40,743 bases of DNA from Bacteroidota bacterium (GTDB lineage: Bacteria > Bacteroidota > Bacteroidia > Cytophagales > Cyclobacteriaceae): the NCBI GenBank assembly GCA_023431285.1, contig JAEYXN010000185.1, positions 1-40,743 of the forward strand, in the 5' to 3' direction. This document shows, piece by piece, positions 24,092-32,507 of the stretch (the stretch's first letter is position 1; each line of letters begins with the position of its first letter). Made by a program: the position numbers and the translations under genes. The notes under the pieces were generated by a model. The model searched no databases, had not been told where the DNA came from, and saw nothing but the letters and a program-made list of their open reading frames with translations.

Positions 24092-26821
24092 TTAATGTGC
24101 ATCAAGCCAGTTGTCGGCAACACCAACTTCAACTTCCATCGGAACCTCCAGGTGTACCGCGTGCTTCATCAGGAACGCAATATTTTCCTTTACTATCTCC
24201 TCCTCGTCACGGTGAACATCAAAAACAAGTTCATCGTGAACCTGCATGATCATCTTCGTCTTCATTTGATTCTTCTGCAACCACCGATGAATGTTTACCA
24301 TTGCGATCTTGATGATGTCCGCAGCAGTACCCTGAATAGGCGCATTAATCGCGTTACGCTCAGCGAACCCGCGGGTAGTGATGTTACGGGAATTGATATC
24401 TCTCAGATAACGACGTCGACCCAGGATCGTTTCAACAAATTCTTTTTCCCGCGCGTTATTGATTGAATCATCCATGTAACGCTTAATGGCAGGAAATTCT
24501 GTGAAATACGATTGTATGATCTCTGACGCCTCGCCGCGGGAGATGCCTAGATTCTGTGACAATCCAAATGCCGTGCTCCCGTAAAGAATTCCGAAGTTGA
24601 CCTCCTTTGCCTTTCGACGCATGTCAGGAGTAACCGATTCCAGAGGCACCTTAAAAACTTTTGCCGCTGTAGTCGTGTGGATATCGCGCTTGTTCCTGAA
24701 AGCATCTATCATCGTTTCGTCGCGCGCGAATGATGCAGCGATCCGAAGCTCTATTTGCGAGTAATCCGCAGACATGAATAAGTACTCTTCACTTCTTGGG
24801 ACGAATGCCTTGCGAATCTGTCTGCCGCGAGCCGTCCTGATGGGAATGTTCTGTAAGTTCGGATTGTTTGAGCTTAGACGTCCCGTTGCGGCCACGGCCT
24901 GGCGGTAGTCGGTGTGGATCCTTCCATCAGTACGGCTGATCATCCTGGGAAGCGCATCGACATAAGTAGACCGAAGCTTTTCATATACACGATAATCAAG
25001 AATCTTCCTTGCAATGTCATGCTTCGAGGAAAGTGCAATCAGAATATCTTCTCCTGTTGCATACTGACCGGATTTCGTTTTCTTTGGCTTTTCCCCAAGC
25101 CTCATCTTCTCGAATAGTATCTCACCTAATTGTTTGGGCGACCCGATATTGAATTCTGCCCCCGCCATCTCATAGATCTCGCGCTGTATTACTTCCGTCT
25201 CACTCTTCAATTCTTCAGAAAGCTTGGCTAACGCGTCTACATCGATCCGCACGCCTTCGAATTCCATATTTGCCAACACCGTCAGCAATGGCATTTCCGT
25301 TTCGTTCATCAATTTAACATGACGGCGCGATTCGAGCTCCATGTTCATCAGCTTACGAAGCTGGAAAGAAATGTCCGCACGTTCGCAGAGTTTTTCCCTG
25401 AGATCGGCATGATCGTCCGGTAGAATTCCATAACCAAGGTATTGAGTAGCCAGTATCTGCAGGTCATGAGACGCTTCCGGCTCAATAAGGTAATGAGCCA
25501 ACATGCTGTCGAAAAGCTGTCCCTTCATTTCAATTCCGGACTTCCTAAGCACAAGAACAGTAGCCTTCAGGTTGTGACCAGTCTTGGCAACCAGTGGATT
25601 CTCCAGAACGGGCTTAAGTGCCTTCAGTATTTCCGGGCCTTCTGCTCCCTTTAACGGAATGAAGTATCCTTCCTTTTCGCGATACGAGAACGCGATTGCC
25701 ATGAATTCCGCATCAATAGGATTTTGCTCTGAGATCAGCGCGTGAATTGCAATCACAGGTTGTTCCTGTAGATTCTGTACAAGCGCCTGAGCTTTGGAAA
25801 CAGCATCAACAAGCGCATACTGCACCTCTGCAGACATAAGCCCTTTCGTTTCCAACGGCGCGTCAACGGCTTCCTCGGGAGGGGCGCCTCCAAACATAGA
25901 AAGCTGCGCAGCCTGTGGAGTACGCGCAACCGTTGCTGTTACTTCTCCAAACGCTCTTGCGGCAATCGCTTTGAATTCCAACTCATCGAAGATCGGTTTC
26001 AAAAGATCTTTATCAGGACCACGATACACCAGAAAGTCTTCGTTAAATTCAATTGGCACGTCCGTGATGATCGTTGCGAGCTTCTTTGACAACAAAGCTT
26101 GTTCTCCAAATTGAGTGAACAGTTCCTTTTGCTTTCCTTTCAGTTCAGTTGCGTGAGCAACAATATTCTCGACGGAACCATAGGCTTTCAGAAGTGCCGC
26201 TGCAGTCTTGGGGCCCACACCAGGAACACCCGGAATGTTATCAGAAGTATCGCCCTGAAGACCCAGCACATCGACCACCTGCGACACGTTTTCAATGTCC
26301 CATTTCTCACAGACTTCTTTTGGTCCGAGTATATCTACAGCATTACCCATATAGGCAGGCTTATAAAGGAAAACGCAATCCGTCACCAACTGCCCGAAGT
26401 CTTTGTCCGGCGTCATCATATAGACTTCAAAATCCCGCGTGCACGCTTGCCGCGAAATTGTTCCTATGATATCGTCGGCTTCATAACCTTCCTTTTCCAG
26501 GATAGGTATCTGAAATCCGCGGATGATTTCTTTGACTTTAGGAATTCCATATCGGATATCCTCAGGCATTTCCTGACGTGTGGCTTTGTATTCTGCAAAA
26601 AGATCGTCGCGAAATGTTTTTCCTGGTGAATCGAAGGCAATCGCTATGTGTGTTGGTTTTTGTTTCTGTAATACCTCAAGCAAAGTATTCGTAAAACCAA
26701 ACGCGACAGAGGTATTATGACCTTTCGAATTAATGCGCGGAGTTTTTGTGAATGCAAAATGGGCGCGATAAATCAACGCGTAGGCATCCAGCAAAAACAA
26801 CTTTTTAGACGGTTTGCTCAT
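24092..26821 (-). CDS. polA: DNA polymerase I with degenerate 3'-5' exonuclease domain
   Basis: This 909-residue protein has the three-part layout of Pol I. The 5' nuclease domain (about 1-295) is intact (Asp12, YEADD, TPDKD). The polymerase domain (about 500-909) has motif A SADYSQIELR, motif B RRKAKEVNFGILYG and motif C MQVHDELVFDV. The middle exonuclease-like domain (about 330-495) has lost its metal ligands: the FDTETD position reads IHALIS (His360, Leu362), the NLKYD position NLKAT (Thr421), and the YAAED position KLCER (Lys477, Arg481). Proofreading by this enzyme is therefore unlikely, as in Taq polymerase. A QLSMF sequence at 306-310 in the linker resembles a sliding-clamp-binding motif. 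polA heads an operon with the PLP enzyme. Confidence 0.97.
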   Translation of the reverse strand: MSKPSKKLFLLDAYALIYRAHFAFTKTPRINSKGHNTSVAFGFTNTLLEVLQKQKPTHIAIAFDSPGKTFRDDLFAEYKATRQEMPEDIRYGIPKVKEIIRGFQIPILEKEGYEADDIIGTISRQACTRDFEVYMMTPDKDFGQLVTDCVFLYKPAYMGNAVDILGPKEVCEKWDIENVSQVVDVLGLQGDTSDNIPGVPGVGPKTAAALLKAYGSVENIVAHATELKGKQKELFTQFGEQALLSKKLATIITDVPIEFNEDFLVYRGPDKDLLKPIFDELEFKAIAARAFGEVTATVARTPQAAQLSMFGGAPPEEAVDAPLETKGLMSAEVQYALVDAVSKAQALVQNLQEQPVIAIHALISEQNPIDAEFMAIAFSYREKEGYFIPLKGAEGPEILKALKPVLENPLVAKTGHNLKATVLVLRKSGIEMKGQLFDSMLAHYLIEPEASHDLQILATQYLGYGILPDDHADLREKLCERADISFQLRKLMNMELESRRHVKLMNETEMPLLTVLANMEFEGVRIDVDALAKLSEELKSETEVIQREIYEMAGAEFNIGSPKQLGEILFEKMRLGEKPKKTKSGQYATGEDILIALSSKHDIARKILDYRVYEKLRSTYVDALPRMISRTDGRIHTDYRQAVAATGRLSSNNPNLQNIPIRTARGRQIRKAFVPRSEEYLFMSADYSQIELRIAASFARDETMIDAFRNKRDIHTTTAAKVFKVPLESVTPDMRRKAKEVNFGILYGSTAFGLSQNLGISRGEASEIIQSYFTEFPAIKRYMDDSINNAREKEFVETILGRRRYLRDINSRNITTRGFAERNAINAPIQGTAADIIKIAMVNIHRWLQKNQMKTKMIMQVHDELVFDVHRDEEEIVKENIAFLMKHAVHLEVPMEVEVGVADNWLDAH

Positions 26822-26844
26822 GGTACAAAATTGACAAAGAAGGG

Positions 26845-26852
26845 CAAATATC
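26845..26852 (-). promoter_or_regulatory. Candidate -7 box for polA
   Basis: GATATTTG on the minus strand differs from TAnnTTTG only at the first base and ends 23 bases before the polA ATG. The sequence is also within a short imperfect repeat (GAAGG...CCTTC, 26840-26856). No clear -33 TTG is seen. Confidence 0.35.
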
Positions 26853-26943
26853 CTTCCCCTGTCCGGAAAAAAGATTGCCGGTCCCGACAGCTTTCATTAT
26901 CCCCGGGAAATATCTATTTTGGAACGTACTACTCTCACTTACC

Positions 26944-28569
26944 TTGACTCCACTACAATCTTTTCTGCATTGGGAAAATGCTCAGCCCACGAAGGTTTTC
27001 TTAAGACAACCGGTGGCTGATGAATGGTTCGAGTTCACCTATTCAGAGGTCGGAAGAAAGGCCAGAGGGATTGCCGCTTTCCTCGCCAGCAAATTGCCGC
27101 GCGGAAGTAAAGTTGCCATCCTGTCCAAGAACTGCGCTGAGTGGATTATCTCGGACCTCGCAATCATGATGGGAGGATTTGTAAGCGTTCCGATTTATCC
27201 GACACTTTCGTCAGACGGCATCCGCCCGCTGATTCAGCATAGCGGTGCGAAACTTATCTTCCTCGGGAAACTGGACACCTTTGAGAAACAACGATCAGGA
27301 ATATCGGATGATCTTGCCCGGATTTCCTTCGATAAATATGGCATCTCTGAGGGAACGCTCCTGAGCGAAATTCCATCATCAGAAGATACCCCCACCGTTG
27401 TGCCGGGGAACGAGCTTGCCACAATTATGTATTCATCCGGTACCACCGGCGTGCCCAAAGGAGTAATGCTCACCCACGGCGCATTTGGATTCGTAGGAGA
27501 ACACGTGGCCCGAGATCTGGGGATAACGGCATCGGATCGCTTTTTCTCTTATCTGCCGTTGAGTCATATTGCCGAAAGAGCGCTGATGGAAATGGTGGTG
27601 CTTTCATCCGGAGCGATGATTTCATTCACTGAGTCACTGGACAAGTTCGCAGAAAATTTGCAACATGAACAGCCCACTATCTTCGGAGGTGTCCCAAGAA
27701 TCTACTCAAAGTTTCAGGAGGGAATCCTCAGAAAACTCGGACAGAAAAAACTAAATACACTTCTTCGCATTCCTGGTGTTAGTTCGCTGATCAAGAAAAC
27801 CTTGAAAAAAAAACTTGGCCTTGCTAAAGCGAGAGTGATCGTCTCTGGAGCCGCTCCAACGCCGGTGACGTTGCTCCATTGGTTTAAACGCATTGGCATT
27901 CACATCCGCGAAACATATGGAATGACCGAAAACACTGCGTTCTCACATTCCAACTTCAAGGAGGTACGAATAGGAACCGTCGGTCAACCTTGGCCAGAGA
28001 TTGATTGCAAGCTTTCACCGGATGGTGAGATCCTCGTTCGCCACCCTGCTCTGATGCTTGGGTATTACAACGATGAGGCTACTACATCCATGGTATTCAC
28101 AGCGGATGGATTCCTGCGCACCGGCGATAAAGGCGACATCGACAGCGATGGATTTCTTACCATCACTGGACGTCTGAAAGATCAGTTCAAAACAGAGAAA
28201 GCAAAATTCGTCGCGCCCGCACAAATTGAATTGAAGCTTCTATCAAACCCTGACATAGAAAATGCATGTGTCGTTGGAGAAGGACTGCCGCAACCCATCG
28301 CGCTGATCGTCCTTTCTGCAATCGGACTGGCAAAGGGGAATGAGGAAATTGCCGAAAGTCTTAAGTCAACGCTTAAGGATGTAAACGCAACACTTGAGAA
28401 CTATGAACGTCTGGAGAAAATCGTCGTCATGAAGGATGGATGGACGACTGACAACGGACTGCTCACACCATCTCTCAAGCTGAAGCGTGCCGAGCTGGAA
28501 AAAAGATACTTCTCACTCTACAGTCAATGGTTTTCTAACCGCGAGCTGATAACGTGGTCTCAATCCTAA
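26944..28569 (+). CDS. Long-chain acyl-CoA synthetase (AMP-forming)
   Basis: This 541-residue adenylate-forming enzyme activates fatty acids to acyl-CoA. The ATP-binding P-loop is MYSSGTTGVPKGVMLTH (about residues 176-192); ETYGMTE is the A5 motif and RTGDKGDIDSDGFLTITGRLKDQFK covers the A7-A8 region. There is no ATG in a suitable place; I choose the TTG at 26944, giving MTPLQSFLHWENAQP, which fits related enzymes, and a TATTTTG sequence at 26915-26921 is a plausible -7 element just upstream. A TTG at 26875 would add 23 poorly conserved residues. It is divergent from polA and convergent with the DinB-fold gene. It could feed the acyl-CoA dehydrogenase at 5785. Confidence 0.92.
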   Translation: MTPLQSFLHWENAQPTKVFLRQPVADEWFEFTYSEVGRKARGIAAFLASKLPRGSKVAILSKNCAEWIISDLAIMMGGFVSVPIYPTLSSDGIRPLIQHSGAKLIFLGKLDTFEKQRSGISDDLARISFDKYGISEGTLLSEIPSSEDTPTVVPGNELATIMYSSGTTGVPKGVMLTHGAFGFVGEHVARDLGITASDRFFSYLPLSHIAERALMEMVVLSSGAMISFTESLDKFAENLQHEQPTIFGGVPRIYSKFQEGILRKLGQKKLNTLLRIPGVSSLIKKTLKKKLGLAKARVIVSGAAPTPVTLLHWFKRIGIHIRETYGMTENTAFSHSNFKEVRIGTVGQPWPEIDCKLSPDGEILVRHPALMLGYYNDEATTSMVFTADGFLRTGDKGDIDSDGFLTITGRLKDQFKTEKAKFVAPAQIELKLLSNPDIENACVVGEGLPQPIALIVLSAIGLAKGNEEIAESLKSTLKDVNATLENYERLEKIVVMKDGWTTDNGLLTPSLKLKRAELEKRYFSLYSQWFSNRELITWSQS

Positions 28570-28583
28570 AGAATAACCGCGTC

Positions 28584-29054
28584 TTACTCTGGGAGCTGAC
28601 CGCGTAGTACGCGATCCCAGGTAATAAAGTCGGTGTTGATGGGCTCGAAACCTTTCTGACGCATAAGTAATGCAATCTGTGCGCGATGATAGCTCGAGTG
28701 ATTTACAAGATGCATCATGATCGTTTCCACATTGTTGACATATGGATCGCCAACATAATTCGTATAAGTCAGCTCGCGATCGAAAGTCTCGTTGCTCTCC
28801 ACAAACTCAAGCCAAAGCTTTCCGACTTCTTCAGCCATTGATGTTACCTGTTCAAGTGAGTACTCTCCCCAGAGCTTCACCTGTGCCGGCGGAAGGCCCT
28901 TGATGCGATGCAGCCAAAGGAATTGCGCCGCGACAATATGTCCCATGATAGAGAGAATTTTTTCATCATTTACCTGCTGTGATGTCAGTGCCCGGATGAC
29001 CCGTGCATTGGACCAGGCGTTGTAGGTGTAGAGTTTGAGAAAGTAAGACTTCAT
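28584..29054 (-). CDS. DinB-family protein
   Basis: The 156-residue protein fits the four-helix DinB/YfiT-like fold. The metal-binding triad is visible: His39 in SIMGHIVAAQ and His119/His123 in HLVNHSSYHRAQI. The start MKSYFLKLYTYNAWSNARVI is the typical first helix (YNxWxNxRV). Members bind a divalent metal and include thiol transferases, but most have no known reaction, and the name DinB (damage-inducible) does not imply DNA repair here. It is convergent with the acyl-CoA synthetase gene (14 bases apart) and lies 119 bases downstream of the oxygenase gene on the same strand. Confidence 0.88.
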   Translation of the reverse strand: MKSYFLKLYTYNAWSNARVIRALTSQQVNDEKILSIMGHIVAAQFLWLHRIKGLPPAQVKLWGEYSLEQVTSMAEEVGKLWLEFVESNETFDRELTYTNYVGDPYVNNVETIMMHLVNHSSYHRAQIALLMRQKGFEPINTDFITWDRVLRGQLPE

Positions 29055-29173
29055 GAATCGATTCTTTGGCGTGCAATTTATGTGGAAATATTAAGTGGCC
29101 CAGCCATTCCACGAGCTTCTTGAAATAAATCAGTTTGGATTAAGGTATTGAATCAACGTTTGTTTGGAACGAT

Positions 29174-29800
29174 TCACAGATGCCGTAAGTCTGCAACCTG
29201 ATCAAGCATCCACCCTGTCAGGCTCAGTCTTTCACGAAATGAGGGAAGGACCTCGTGCTCAATCCGGTCGCTGCGAAAACAAATAAGTCTTCCCGCTTCC
29301 GGAAGAACATCCATTTCGCCCTCCGGCAGATACATTCTTAGCTGGCCTCCCTGCTCATCGGTCCAGCTTTGATTCAAATAACAGATAACCGACAACCTCC
29401 TGTGATCATCGTGCCTGAATTGGTCGAGGTGTCGCTTATAGAATGAGCCAATCGGGTAAACCGTCATGTGAACCTCAAAGTCTTTCAGACTGAGAAACAA
29501 TGTCGAATTAAGGTATTGCCTCAGTTCGTTCAACCGATCGAGATATACCAAAGCAGGAGCGGGAGCGTTGACCTTGTCAAGCCACTGGATATAGTCTCCC
29601 CTCACGGCTTCGTTCACCTGCAGACTTTGATTCTTCCCGATCCCGGCTTTCCTGAAAGTGGCCAGAGCATCGGTAAAATGCGGAAGCGCCGTGATCGCCT
29701 CAACCTCCTCCTGGCTCAGAAATTGATCATGAACGGCATAGCCTGTTGTGGCGAGCCCATCGGCAATAGCTTCAAATTTATCCAGAATGCTGTTTGACAT
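29174..29800 (-). CDS. 2-Oxoglutarate/Fe(II)-dependent oxygenase (prolyl-4-hydroxylase-like)
   Basis: The 208-residue protein has the iron triad of the 2OG-oxygenase jelly roll: His124 and Asp126 (YKRHLDQF) and His182 (IEHEVLP), with Arg191 (RERLSLTGWM) placed to bind 2-oxoglutarate. The surrounding pattern (HMTVYPIGSFYKRHLDQF, RRLSVICYLNQSW, GGQLRMYL, LICFRSDRIEHEV) resembles the SM-20/PHD-type prolyl hydroxylases, which in bacteria can hydroxylate EF-Tu or other proteins. A protein substrate is an inference. A well-formed promoter ends only 7 bases before the ATG (see 29808-29838), so the mRNA may be nearly leaderless. Confidence 0.87.
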   Translation of the reverse strand: MSNSILDKFEAIADGLATTGYAVHDQFLSQEEVEAITALPHFTDALATFRKAGIGKNQSLQVNEAVRGDYIQWLDKVNAPAPALVYLDRLNELRQYLNSTLFLSLKDFEVHMTVYPIGSFYKRHLDQFRHDDHRRLSVICYLNQSWTDEQGGQLRMYLPEGEMDVLPEAGRLICFRSDRIEHEVLPSFRERLSLTGWMLDQVADLRHL

Positions 29801-29807
29801 GACAACG

Positions 29808-29838
29808 CAAATGAACGGCGGAATTCATTTCCCGCAAA
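29808..29838 (-). promoter_or_regulatory. Promoter of the 2OG-oxygenase gene, close to the start codon
   Basis: On the minus strand TTTG (29838-29835) and TTCATTTG (29815-29808) are spaced by exactly 19 bases; the second differs from TAnnTTTG at one base. Only 7 bases separate the box from the ATG at 29800, so transcription would begin within a few bases of the start codon. Confidence 0.65.
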
Positions 29839-29902
29839 GGGTGTAACAAAATTTAACCACGATTGTCTTTATTTGAATATGTTAATAGTACTTAAACAGA
29901 TT

Positions 29903-30358
29903 ATGGTGAGTTGGCGGCTGTATTTCATCCTTGGGATAATTCTAATCGGATTTGCCGGATGCGAGAGGCCAAAAGAGGATATTCAATTAAAAACGATTCG
30001 CGACGTCATCGTCGACGCTACGTCAGATCCCAAGCTTAAAGCAAACGCTGTTTTGTTCAATCCCAACAACATGAAGGGCAAGCTCAAAAAGGTTGACGTT
30101 GAAATCTTTGTGAATGGAAAGAAAGCCGGAGATGTCAAACAAGACTATAATATGCTGATTCCCGCGAACAGTGAATTTACCATTCCGTTTGTCGTCAATT
30201 TGAATATTAAGGAAATGGGTGTCATGAATACGCTGTTCGGAATGATCGGCGGGAAAAAGACGGAAGTCGTCTATAAGGGAAATATCAAACTAAACTATCG
30301 CGGGATTCCCGTTAGTGTTCCGGTAAATTATAAAGACGACGTGAGGCTCCGGTTCTAA
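29903..30358 (+). CDS. LEA14-like (LEA type 2) lipoprotein
   Basis: The 151-residue protein has a lipoprotein signal peptide ending in FAGC (Cys20), then a single beta-sandwich domain with the LEA type 2 pattern: LKANAVLFNPNNMKGKLKKVDVEIFVNGKKAGDV, a central PANSEFTIPFVVNLNIKEM and a terminal KGNIKLNYRGIPVSVPVNYKDDVRLRF. Such domains resemble fibronectin III and are found in plant desiccation proteins and many bacterial cell-envelope proteins of unknown function. I start at the ATG at 29903 because it gives a compact signal peptide; an ATG at 29879 is in frame but nearly coincides with the expected transcription start after TTTATTTG (29868-29875). It is convergent with a mini-protein frame. 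Confidence 0.82.
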   Translation: MVSWRLYFILGIILIGFAGCERPKEDIQLKTIRDVIVDATSDPKLKANAVLFNPNNMKGKLKKVDVEIFVNGKKAGDVKQDYNMLIPANSEFTIPFVVNLNIKEMGVMNTLFGMIGGKKTEVVYKGNIKLNYRGIPVSVPVNYKDDVRLRF

Positions 30359-30359
30359 C

Positions 30360-30452
30360 CTAGGCGGTCATTCCAAAAAGGCCCGTATATACGCAAATCA
30401 GGAGTGCGACAAAGACGCCGAATAACAGTAAAAAAAATCTCTTGCTTAACAT
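30360..30452 (-). CDS. Single-helix membrane mini-protein (30 residues, unknown)
   Basis: A short open frame from ATG at 30452 to TAG at 30360 encodes MLSKRFFLLLFGVFVALL and then ICVYTGLFGMTA: a positively charged N-terminus and about 22 hydrophobic residues, a classic small membrane protein. It fills the space between the convergent LEA14-like gene (stop 2 bases away) and the M1 lipoprotein gene, and is on the same strand as the latter, which stops 74 bases upstream. Two overlapping stem-loops lie in that interval. I know no family; the composition and position make it more than a chance frame, but expression is unproven. Confidence 0.5.
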   Translation of the reverse strand: MLSKRFFLLLFGVFVALLICVYTGLFGMTA

Positions 30453-30476
30453 ATTATGTTGGAGTCGGTAGTTAGA

Positions 30477-30509
30477 CAACCAAACCAGCCATTTGGTTGG
30501 AGGAACCAA
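30477..30509. repeat. Two mutually exclusive stem-loops
   Basis: CAACCAAA (30477-30484) can pair with TTTGGTTG (30492-30499) in a perfect 8-base stem with a 7-base loop; the same TTGGTT segment (30493-30498) can instead pair with AACCAA (30504-30509) across 5 bases. The two folds exclude each other. They sit between the stop of the M1 lipoprotein gene and the mini-protein start, 24 bases from the latter. Neither is followed by a U run on the minus strand, so a standard terminator is not supported. Confidence 0.45.
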
Positions 30510-30525
30510 CAAAAAAAATCACTGA

Positions 30526-32379
30526 TCAATTCAGGAGTTTGTCGAAAGTACTGGTCGCCACATAGTGATAGTTGGGCCGCGCTGTTTTATAAATTTCCCT
30601 GGCCCGCTCCTTACCCTCCGGAGTTTTAGCCAGTTCACTGTACAACGGACTCAGAAACTTTCTTCTGCCTACTCCAATGAGAAACGTCTCAAGCTTAGGA
30701 AAGGCGACCTCATATTTGTTTCTTATCGCAAGCACAAACCATTGCGCCAGAATCTCCGAATTACCGGATGATGTGAATTCTCCAAAAGCGTCAAGTTCTT
30801 TCATTTGAGCAATTGTCAACTCAGAAGGAACGTTCTTCAGAAAGTGCAACCATTCATGCGTGCTCCATTCTTTTGCAGACCGCTTGTCCAGCTTTGTGCC
30901 GGATTTCCATTTCCGGATTTCCTCCTCGGGTTGTTCAAACCGTTTCGATTGAGGAGACGGTGTACTGGATGGAAGTCCCTCGGAGAAGATCCACTCCTCA
31001 AACAATGAATCCGGCAGTGCTATATTGAATTTACTCTGATAAAAATTGGTAATGAACGTGATGAACTGATTCGTATCCAGAGAAGTGAATGCATTGTCGC
31101 CAAAGTAACTTTTCAAGAACGCATCAAACTTCTCCCTGCCATATTTCTCTTCTATCGATCGGAGAAAAAAATACCCCTTGTTGTAAGCGATATCAGTTAC
31201 TCCCTCATCGGGATTCCTTCCTTCAAGATCCAGTTTCAGTTTTGTATCAGCATAATTGTTCTGGCTTTTCAAATCTTCGATCGTAGCCAGCAGATCCTGC
31301 ATGGATAGCGCTGCCAGCATTTCTGAATAATCTCTGCCATAGAGCTTCTCCATGATGCGATGCTCGAAGTAAACTGTAAAGCCTTCATTAAGCCAGAAGT
31401 CATTCCACGTGGCATTCGTCACCAGGTTACCGGACCAGCTATGCGCAAGCTCATGTGCGATGAGGGAGGTAAGCGATCTGTCCCCGGCAAGTATCGTGGG
31501 CGTTGCAAATGTTAACCGTGGATTCTCCATTCCGCCGAAAGGAAAGCTTGGCGGGAGTACGATGACGTCATAACGCTCCCACCGGTATGATCCATACAAC
31601 TCCTCCGCTCCCTTTACCATTTTTTCAAGGTCAGTAAACTCCCAGGCAGATTTTTCAAGTATCGATGGTTCTGCATACACGCCAGCGCGATCACTGATCG
31701 GCTTGAAAGAAATATCCCCTGCCGTCAGCGCAAGCAGATACGATGGAATCGGTTGCCGCATTTCAAAATGATAAACACTTTGATCATTCTTCTCCTGAGG
31801 ATTCGACGCGCTCATCAAGGCAAGAAACTGCGACGGAACTTTTACTTCCGCATCATAGGTAAACTTCACAGCTGGTGAATCCTGACAGGGAACCCAGCTG
31901 CGCGCGAGTACCGCCTGCGACTGAGTAAACATAAATGGATGAACTTTCCCTGATGTTTGAGAAGGTGTCAACCATTGGATGGCTTCTGCCTGAGGATTCG
32001 TTTTATATCGGATATTGACAGACGCCGTTTTGCTATCGATCATTACGGCAAGTGCTTTTCCTAGGATCGAATCGTTTTCTGAAAGTCGATACTGTGCTTT
32101 GATTCCATCATTGATCGTGACTTCCTCAATATTCAGATCTTTCGTATCAAAGATCACGACATCGCCGGACCCGGTATTCTTAATGCGCCATGATGCTGTT
32201 GCCGAGATGATCCTCTTGTCGAAATCCACATCGGCTTTCCATTTAAGATGAGTAACGCGTACTTCAGCCGGGTTCGCGAAAGAATGGGGGTCTTGCTTCA
32301 TTTCCTGAATGGTTTTAGTCTGCTGGCCGCGATCGCAGCCGGCAAACAAAAAGAGAACAATTACAATAAGCTTTTTCAA
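30526..32379 (-). CDS. M1-family aminopeptidase lipoprotein, leukotriene A4 hydrolase-like
   Basis: The 617-residue protein begins with a lipoprotein signal (MKKLIVIVLFLFAGC, Cys15). The N-terminal beta domain (about 20-220) is followed by the exopeptidase motif GGMENPRLTF and zinc site HELAHSW (His309, His313) with Glu332 in WLNEGF. The last 150 or so residues form a helical repeat domain (EWSTHEWLHFLKNVP...KYEVAFPKLETFLIGVGRRKFLSPLYSEL) typical of the LTA4 hydrolase/aminopeptidase B C-terminal domain. It should remove N-terminal residues from peptides at the cell envelope. The start is non-ATG: I choose TTG at 32379 for the clean signal peptide; a GTG at 32421 adds 14 residues. It is not closely similar to the two M1 proteins at 18588-23113. 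Confidence 0.9.
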   Translation of the reverse strand: MKKLIVIVLFLFAGCDRGQQTKTIQEMKQDPHSFANPAEVRVTHLKWKADVDFDKRIISATASWRIKNTGSGDVVIFDTKDLNIEEVTINDGIKAQYRLSENDSILGKALAVMIDSKTASVNIRYKTNPQAEAIQWLTPSQTSGKVHPFMFTQSQAVLARSWVPCQDSPAVKFTYDAEVKVPSQFLALMSASNPQEKNDQSVYHFEMRQPIPSYLLALTAGDISFKPISDRAGVYAEPSILEKSAWEFTDLEKMVKGAEELYGSYRWERYDVIVLPPSFPFGGMENPRLTFATPTILAGDRSLTSLIAHELAHSWSGNLVTNATWNDFWLNEGFTVYFEHRIMEKLYGRDYSEMLAALSMQDLLATIEDLKSQNNYADTKLKLDLEGRNPDEGVTDIAYNKGYFFLRSIEEKYGREKFDAFLKSYFGDNAFTSLDTNQFITFITNFYQSKFNIALPDSLFEEWIFSEGLPSSTPSPQSKRFEQPEEEIRKWKSGTKLDKRSAKEWSTHEWLHFLKNVPSELTIAQMKELDAFGEFTSSGNSEILAQWFVLAIRNKYEVAFPKLETFLIGVGRRKFLSPLYSELAKTPEGKERAREIYKTARPNYHYVATSTFDKLLN

Positions 32380-32507
32380 CCTGGAATTTAAAGCAAGAAA
32401 GAAAGGATCAGCCTCTGTCACAAGGACCGACAGAGAAAATGTAGCCCGCCGGTGTGCGTGTAGGCGAAGGATACAGCGAATCGATTTCGTGCAGAACCCA
32501 TAAGGTA

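Noticed and set aside
28601..28615. Palindrome-like CGCGTAGTACGCG
   Set aside because: It lies inside the 3' end of the DinB-family gene and is short; coding constraint is a sufficient explanation.
32416..32422. TGTCACA on the plus strand, similar to the ECF41 -35 motif
   Set aside because: No CGTC-like -10 follows at the right distance and no plus-strand gene begins there; it overlaps the start region of the minus-strand M1 gene.
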